Positions 60,149 through 64,000 of a stretch of DNA of 64,000 nt are shown here, one piece after another. This DNA is from Chimaeribacter arupi (GTDB taxonomy: Bacteria > Pseudomonadota > Gammaproteobacteria > Enterobacterales > Enterobacteriaceae): NCBI RefSeq assembly GCF_002858805.1, contig NZ_PJZI01000026.1:1-64000 (forward strand), given 5' to 3'. Position 1 is the first letter of the stretch. Each line of letters opens with the position of its first letter. A program made the translations under genes and the position numbers. The notes under the pieces were generated by a model, which did not search any database, had not been told where the DNA came from, and saw nothing but the letters and a program-made list of their open reading frames with translations.

Positions 60149-61657
60149 TTAGCGCGCCTTGACCAGTTCAACCTTTTTGCGTTCTTCGGCCGTGTCCTGC
60201 GTCATGCGGTGCAGTTTCGGCGCAGCCAGAATCATCAGCACGGCGATCACGCCGGTAGCGATACCAATCTGCAGGAAGACGTGGCTGTAGATCGCCAGGG
60301 AGGCATGGGCATCGGTGATGTCCTGCGGCACGGCGGTCAGGTTAGCCACCTTACCGGCAATGATCGCGGCCGCCGCAGTGGTGAGGAACCAGGAACCCAT
60401 GATGAAGCCCATCAGGCGTTGCGGCACCAGTTGGGCCACCATCGCCAGGCCGAGGCCGGAGATCATCAGCTCACCAATACTTTGCAGGGCATAGCTCAGC
60501 ACCAGCCAGTTCACCGACACGATACCGGCGTCGTTTGCCATTGAAGCACCCCACGGCAGCACCAGGAAGGCTGCGGAGCAGAGCACCATGCCCACAGCGA
60601 ATTTGTGCGGCATCGGCAACCGGTCACCGGCTTTGGCATAGAAGGCCGCCAGCAGCGGGCTGGCCAGCATGATCCAGAACGGGTTGAGTGCCTGATACTG
60701 TTCCGGCTCCATGCTGATACCGAACAGGCTGTGCTCGACGTTATGGATGGCGAAGAAGTTCAGTGAAGTCGGCATCTGGCTGTAGAGCACAAAGAACACC
60801 ACTGCTTCGATCATCATCAGGAACGCCACGATCATTTTGCGGCGGGCGGTGCCTTTCAGGGCAAACGTCTCTTTGGCAAAGATAAAGATGATCCCCAGAG
60901 ACACCACACCCAGCGCCAGGCGGGCGATATCCTGGTGGTGCAGCAGCCAGGTGGACACCGCCGCCAGCGCAATCACGCCCACAATGGTCATCAGCAGTTT
61001 ATTCATCTGCAACGGTTCAAAGTCGGGTTTGGAACCGTGGTTTTTCACCCACTTCGAGCAGAACAGGAAGTTCACCAGGGTGATCAGCATCCCGACCACG
61101 CTCAGGGAGAACGCCACGCTCCAGCCAAATCTGGCGGCCAGCCACGGTGTTGCCAGCATAGAGAAGAAGGAACCGATATTCACCGACATATAGTACATGG
61201 TGAAGGCGCCATCCAGGCGCGGGTCATCTTTCTCATAGCAGGTAGAAAGCAGGGAGGAAGGGTTTGCCTTAAACAGGCCGCTGCCCACGGCAACCGTCGC
61301 CATACCGACATACACCCAGAAGATCTCATGATTGGAGTAGGCGATGCAGGCATAACCCACGGCCAGCACCAGTGCACCAAGCACAATAACACGTTTGGAC
61401 CCCAGCACTTTGTCACCCAGCCAGCCACCGATGGCCACAAAGCCATACACCAGCGCGCTGAAGGAGGAGAACAGGGTAATGGAATCGGCTTCACTCAGGC
61501 CAAGCTGCTTGACCAGGTACACCGCCATAATGCCCTGCAGACCGTAAAAGCCGAAACGTTCCCAGAGTTCGATAGAGAAGATCAGATAAAACGCTTTCGG
61601 TTGTTTGAACGCGTTCAAGCTGACGTCTTGTGATGTCTGTTTGTTTGATGTTGACAC
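60149..61657 (-). CDS. dtpA: Proton-dependent di/tripeptide permease DtpA (TppB)
   Basis: POT-family symporter with about fourteen membrane segments; imports di- and tripeptides. The 502 residues match E. coli DtpA (500). The POT motif [19 protein letters not shown] (ExxERF), [13 protein letters not shown] and the second signature [16 protein letters not shown] are intact. Translation starts at GTG 61657 ([20 protein letters not shown]) with AGAGG 8 bases upstream; a longer in-frame ATG at 61780 has no homology support. Confidence 0.93.
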   Translation of the reverse strand: MSTSNKQTSQDVSLNAFKQPKAFYLIFSIELWERFGFYGLQGIMAVYLVKQLGLSEADSITLFSSFSALVYGFVAIGGWLGDKVLGSKRVIVLGALVLAVGYACIAYSNHEIFWVYVGMATVAVGSGLFKANPSSLLSTCYEKDDPRLDGAFTMYYMSVNIGSFFSMLATPWLAARFGWSVAFSLSVVGMLITLVNFLFCSKWVKNHGSKPDFEPLQMNKLLMTIVGVIALAAVSTWLLHHQDIARLALGVVSLGIIFIFAKETFALKGTARRKMIVAFLMMIEAVVFFVLYSQMPTSLNFFAIHNVEHSLFGISMEPEQYQALNPFWIMLASPLLAAFYAKAGDRLPMPHKFAVGMVLCSAAFLVLPWGASMANDAGIVSVNWLVLSYALQSIGELMISGLGLAMVAQLVPQRLMGFIMGSWFLTTAAAAIIAGKVANLTAVPQDITDAHASLAIYSHVFLQIGIATGVIAVLMILAAPKLHRMTQDTAEERKKVELVKAR

Positions 61658-62279
61658 TGAAACCTCTTTATTCACAGCCTGTTTTAAGTTGCACAGGGAA
61701 GGCGCAGAAGTGATGCCGGAAACATCCTTCGCATTGTTATAAGATGAAGAGCGAAGGGTAATGTTCCCGATCTTTGTCAATGAGGCAAGCTATTTGACAT
61801 AACCTGTTACATATAATTCCAGCGGCATAATGAGAAGGTGTTGCAAATGTTATGCAGGATTAACGTTTATGTTCCGTAGGTTTTCCAAACTATTATATTG
61901 ATTAATCGCCATCCAAATTTTTATTAGTGATATATTCTGCTTTTTAACGCCTTAGCAGTTCATCCGGTTATCTCTGAATAGTCTGATTGAAGATGATAAG
62001 GGCAGTCATCCCTTTTTCCCTATATTCCCCTTTTTAATGAATGAAGAAGATCGCTGCTTTTTCTCTCACCCGGTAAAAACGTGATAGAGATCCCAATTCC
62101 TGCTTAAAATTCAGGTTGAAAAAAATGTTTTTACCACATGAGGTAATTAACCGGGGTGTTGGAAGGGGTTTATCCGTTTTAAATCACATTTCCAACAGAA
62201 AATGGGGGAAGGGCGAATTACCATGAGGAAGAGGGCGCGTTTTCGCCGGCGTGGAGGGCACAAGGGGGATCACCGGCAT
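61658..62279. other. Long AT-rich dtpA leader and fabI-dtpA spacer
   Basis: About 620 bases have no supported gene. Composition is clearly more AT-rich than the flanks. An imperfect structure is bounded by GGTAAAAAC (62072-62080) and GTTTTTACC (62127-62135). Promoter elements for dtpA could not be fixed, though TTGACA on the minus strand (61775-61780) is a candidate -35. Confidence 0.4.
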
Positions 62280-62305
62280 AAAAAAACCGGCCACCGGCCG
62301 GTTTG
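62280..62305 (-). terminator. Terminator of fabI
   Basis: On the minus strand ACCGGCC/GGCCGGT with a three-base loop is followed by seven T. Confidence 0.92.
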
Positions 62306-62336
62306 ATTACGCTGCCGCCACCAGGCGGCAGGAGGC

Positions 62337-63125
62337 TTAGTTGATTTCCAGCTCGTTCATCGCAGCGATGTTGAAACCGCCGTCAACGTGCAGGATTTCA
62401 CCGGAGATACCGGCTGCCAGGTTGGAGCACAGGAAGGCTGCGGAGTTACCCACGTCTTCGGTGGTCACGGTACGGCGGATTGGGGTCACTGCTTCGCAGT
62501 GTGCCAGCATCTTACGGAAGTTTTTGATGCCGGAGGCTGCCAGGGTGCGGATCGGGCCGGCAGAGATGCCGTTAACACGCACGCCTTCCGGGCCCATCGC
62601 GTTCGCCATGTAGCGCACGTTGGCTTCCAGGGAGGCTTTCGCCAGGCCCATCACGTTGTAGTTCGGGATGGCGCGCTCTGCACCCAGGTAAGAGAGGGTC
62701 AGCAGGGCGGAATCCGGGTTCAGCATGGCGCGGCAGGCTTTGGCCATGGCCACAAAGCTGTAGGAGCTGATGTCGTGCGCCACGCCAAAGCCCTGGCGGG
62801 TCACGGCATTGACGTAGTCGCCGTCCAGCTGGTCAGCCGGGGCGAAACCAATGGAGTGAACGAAGCCGTCAAATTTCGGCCAGGATTTAGCCAGTTCAGC
62901 AAACATTGCATCGATGCTGGCATCTTCTGCCACGTCGCACGGCAGCACCAGGTTGGAACCCAGTTCAGTCGCGAACTCTTCAACGCGGGACTTCAGCTTG
63001 TCATTCTGGTAAGTGAATGCCAGTTCCGCGCCTTCGCGGTGCATAGCCTGAGCAATACCGTAAGCGATGGAAAGTTTGCTGGCAACGCCAGTAATCAAAA
63101 TGCGTTTGCCGGTAAGAAAACCCAT
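62337..63125 (-). CDS. fabI: Enoyl-[acyl-carrier-protein] reductase FabI
   Basis: NADH-dependent reductase of the last elongation step of fatty acid synthesis and the triclosan/isoniazid-type target. The 262 residues equal E. coli FabI. Cofactor and catalytic motifs are [31 protein letters not shown] with the Gly of resistance position 93, and the Tyr-Lys pair in [20 protein letters not shown] 63125 chosen by homology. Confidence 0.97.
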   Translation of the reverse strand: MGFLTGKRILITGVASKLSIAYGIAQAMHREGAELAFTYQNDKLKSRVEEFATELGSNLVLPCDVAEDASIDAMFAELAKSWPKFDGFVHSIGFAPADQLDGDYVNAVTRQGFGVAHDISSYSFVAMAKACRAMLNPDSALLTLSYLGAERAIPNYNVMGLAKASLEANVRYMANAMGPEGVRVNGISAGPIRTLAASGIKNFRKMLAHCEAVTPIRRTVTTEDVGNSAAFLCSNLAAGISGEILHVDGGFNIAAMNELEIN

Positions 63126-63274
63126 AGCAATAATCCTTGTGGTCATTGTGCGTGCGGAAGCCTGACTGCCCGACAGCAGCGCCGGGCCGCGCTTCCGCGT
63201 TAATAAACCGGGCGATTCTAGCACGCCCGGACGAAATTAGGAGATGATTCGCCATCTGCTCCGATCAGTGTTGA

Positions 63275-64000
63275 CTAACGGGCATCACGCCGCCAGGCAT
63301 CGGCGGTCAGGGCTTCGCCAAAGTGGCTGTTAATCAGCCGGCGGGTGAGGTCATGCAGCGGGGCGGCGAGCACTTCCGCCGTACAGCCACGCTCCACCAC
63401 CTCGCCCTGATGCATCACCAGCACCTGATCGCTGATGTGTTTCATCATGCCGAGGTGCTGGGTCACGTAGATATACGATATGCCGTGCTTTTCCTGCAAT
63501 TCCAGCATCAGGTTAATAATTTGTGAGCGCATGGACATATCCAGTGAGGCCAGCGCCTCATCGGCAATGATCACCTGCGGCTGCAGGATCAGCGCCCGCG
63601 CCAGCGCCACACGCTGTTTCTGGCCGGAAGCCAGCATATGCGGGTAATAGGCGGCATGGTCAGGCAACAGGCCGACCTGGCGCAACGTCTGGTTGATGCG
63701 CTGCCCGCGCGCGGCGGCATCCAGCCCGGTGTTCAGGCGCAGCGGCGCATCCAGCAGCTGGCCGATGCGCTGTCGCGGGTTCAGCGAGGTGCTCGGGTCT
63801 TGCAGGATCATGCGGATGCGCTGGCTGCGGTAGCCGTAGTCACCAAACGCCAGCGGATGGTCATCGATCAGCATTTCACCGCCGCTCGGCTCCACCATCC
63901 CGGAGAGCATTTTGGCCAGGGTCGATTTGCCGGAGCCGTTTTCACCGATGATCGCCAGGGTCTGGCGCTCACGCAGGGTAAAACTCACCGGCTTGACCGC
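63275..64000 (-). CDS. sapF: Peptide ABC transporter ATPase SapF (5' end outside window)
   Basis: ATPase of the SapABCDF transporter, linked to antimicrobial peptide resistance, putrescine export and K+ uptake. 241 residues are visible; about 26 N-terminal residues lie beyond the window. Walker A GENGSGKSTLAKM, signature-like LASGQKQRVALARAL, Walker B IIADEALASLD and switch His in VTQHLG are present. The linkage to fabI is as in E. coli, but there dtpA is not the next gene. Confidence 0.95.
   Translation of the reverse strand, partial: AVKPVSFTLRERQTLAIIGENGSGKSTLAKMLSGMVEPSGGEMLIDDHPLAFGDYGYRSQRIRMILQDPSTSLNPRQRIGQLLDAPLRLNTGLDAAARGQRINQTLRQVGLLPDHAAYYPHMLASGQKQRVALARALILQPQVIIADEALASLDMSMRSQIINLMLELQEKHGISYIYVTQHLGMMKHISDQVLVMHQGEVVERGCTAEVLAAPLHDLTRRLINSHFGEALTADAWRRDAR

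Noticed and set aside
61658-61780. Longer DtpA N terminus from the ATG at 61780
   Set aside because: The extra 41 residues are not family-like, whereas GTG 61657 has a ribosome site and gives the E. coli-type MST N terminus.

Overview
The window is chromosomal DNA from a GC-rich member of the Enterobacterales. Gene order follows the Escherichia coli btuC-to-fabI/sapF neighbourhoods closely, but several features point towards a Yersiniaceae-type genome (Serratia/Yersinia/Rahnella relatives) rather than E. coli: a SlyA that reads more like Yersinia RovA, lplA beside nlpC, three tandem tRNA-Val genes, and an eptA in the nemA locus. The genus cannot be fixed from the sequence alone.

Layout. 0-7.2 kb: the C-terminal tail of an unidentified low-complexity protein, then btuC-btuE-btuD (vitamin B12 import plus a glutathione peroxidase), nlpC, lplA, a YdiV/RflP-type degenerate EAL protein and selO. 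7.2-12.1 kb: aroH and ppsR on the minus strand, divergent from ppsA. 12.1-18.0 kb: the sRNA gene rprA with its RcsB box, a candidate second sRNA on the plus strand, ydiK, ydiJ, menI and an unrecognised gene under a strong Fur box. 18.0-24.3 kb: the complete sufABCDSE iron-sulfur cluster operon. 24.4-28.4 kb: ldtE, lpp, pykF and three tRNA-Val(GAC) genes. 28.5-37.1 kb: mdtK, ribE, a lone GH105 glycoside hydrolase, cfa, punC/punR and purR. 37.4-45.6 kb: the 29-residue membrane protein gene ynhF, mepH, grxD, rnt, gloA, nemA, eptA (with a PmrA box), a DUF1289 gene, ydhF and sodC. 46.4-53.0 kb: slyA/slyB, anmK, mliC, pdxH, tyrS, pdxY and gstA. 53.1-60.1 kb: a block absent between gstA and dtpA in E. 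coli, holding a DapA-like protein, a PAS-GGDEF-EAL phosphodiesterase, a small membrane protein, a GST, an AraC regulator and a two-gene operon of unknown function. 60.1-64 kb: dtpA, fabI and the start-truncated sapF.

The regulatory wiring is unusually legible. Two perfect matches to the Cra (FruR) consensus sit upstream of ppsA and just downstream of the pykF promoter, giving opposite control of the PEP/pyruvate node. Iron control appears at the Fur-boxed gene next to suf. Envelope stress control appears as an RcsB box at rprA and a PmrA box at eptA. PurR and SlyA probably control themselves, since each gene has its own operator-like site.

Compared with E. coli, the collinear backbone lacks sodB and ydhP (mepH-ynhF gap), lhr (rnt-grxD), nemR (upstream of nemA) and ydhIJK (sodC-slyA). 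No CRISPR array, insertion sequence or phage gene was seen. The best candidates for undescribed biology are the lipoprotein/104-residue operon at 58.8-60.1 kb, the Fur-controlled gene at 17.6-18.0 kb and the candidate plus-strand sRNA at 12.6-12.7 kb.
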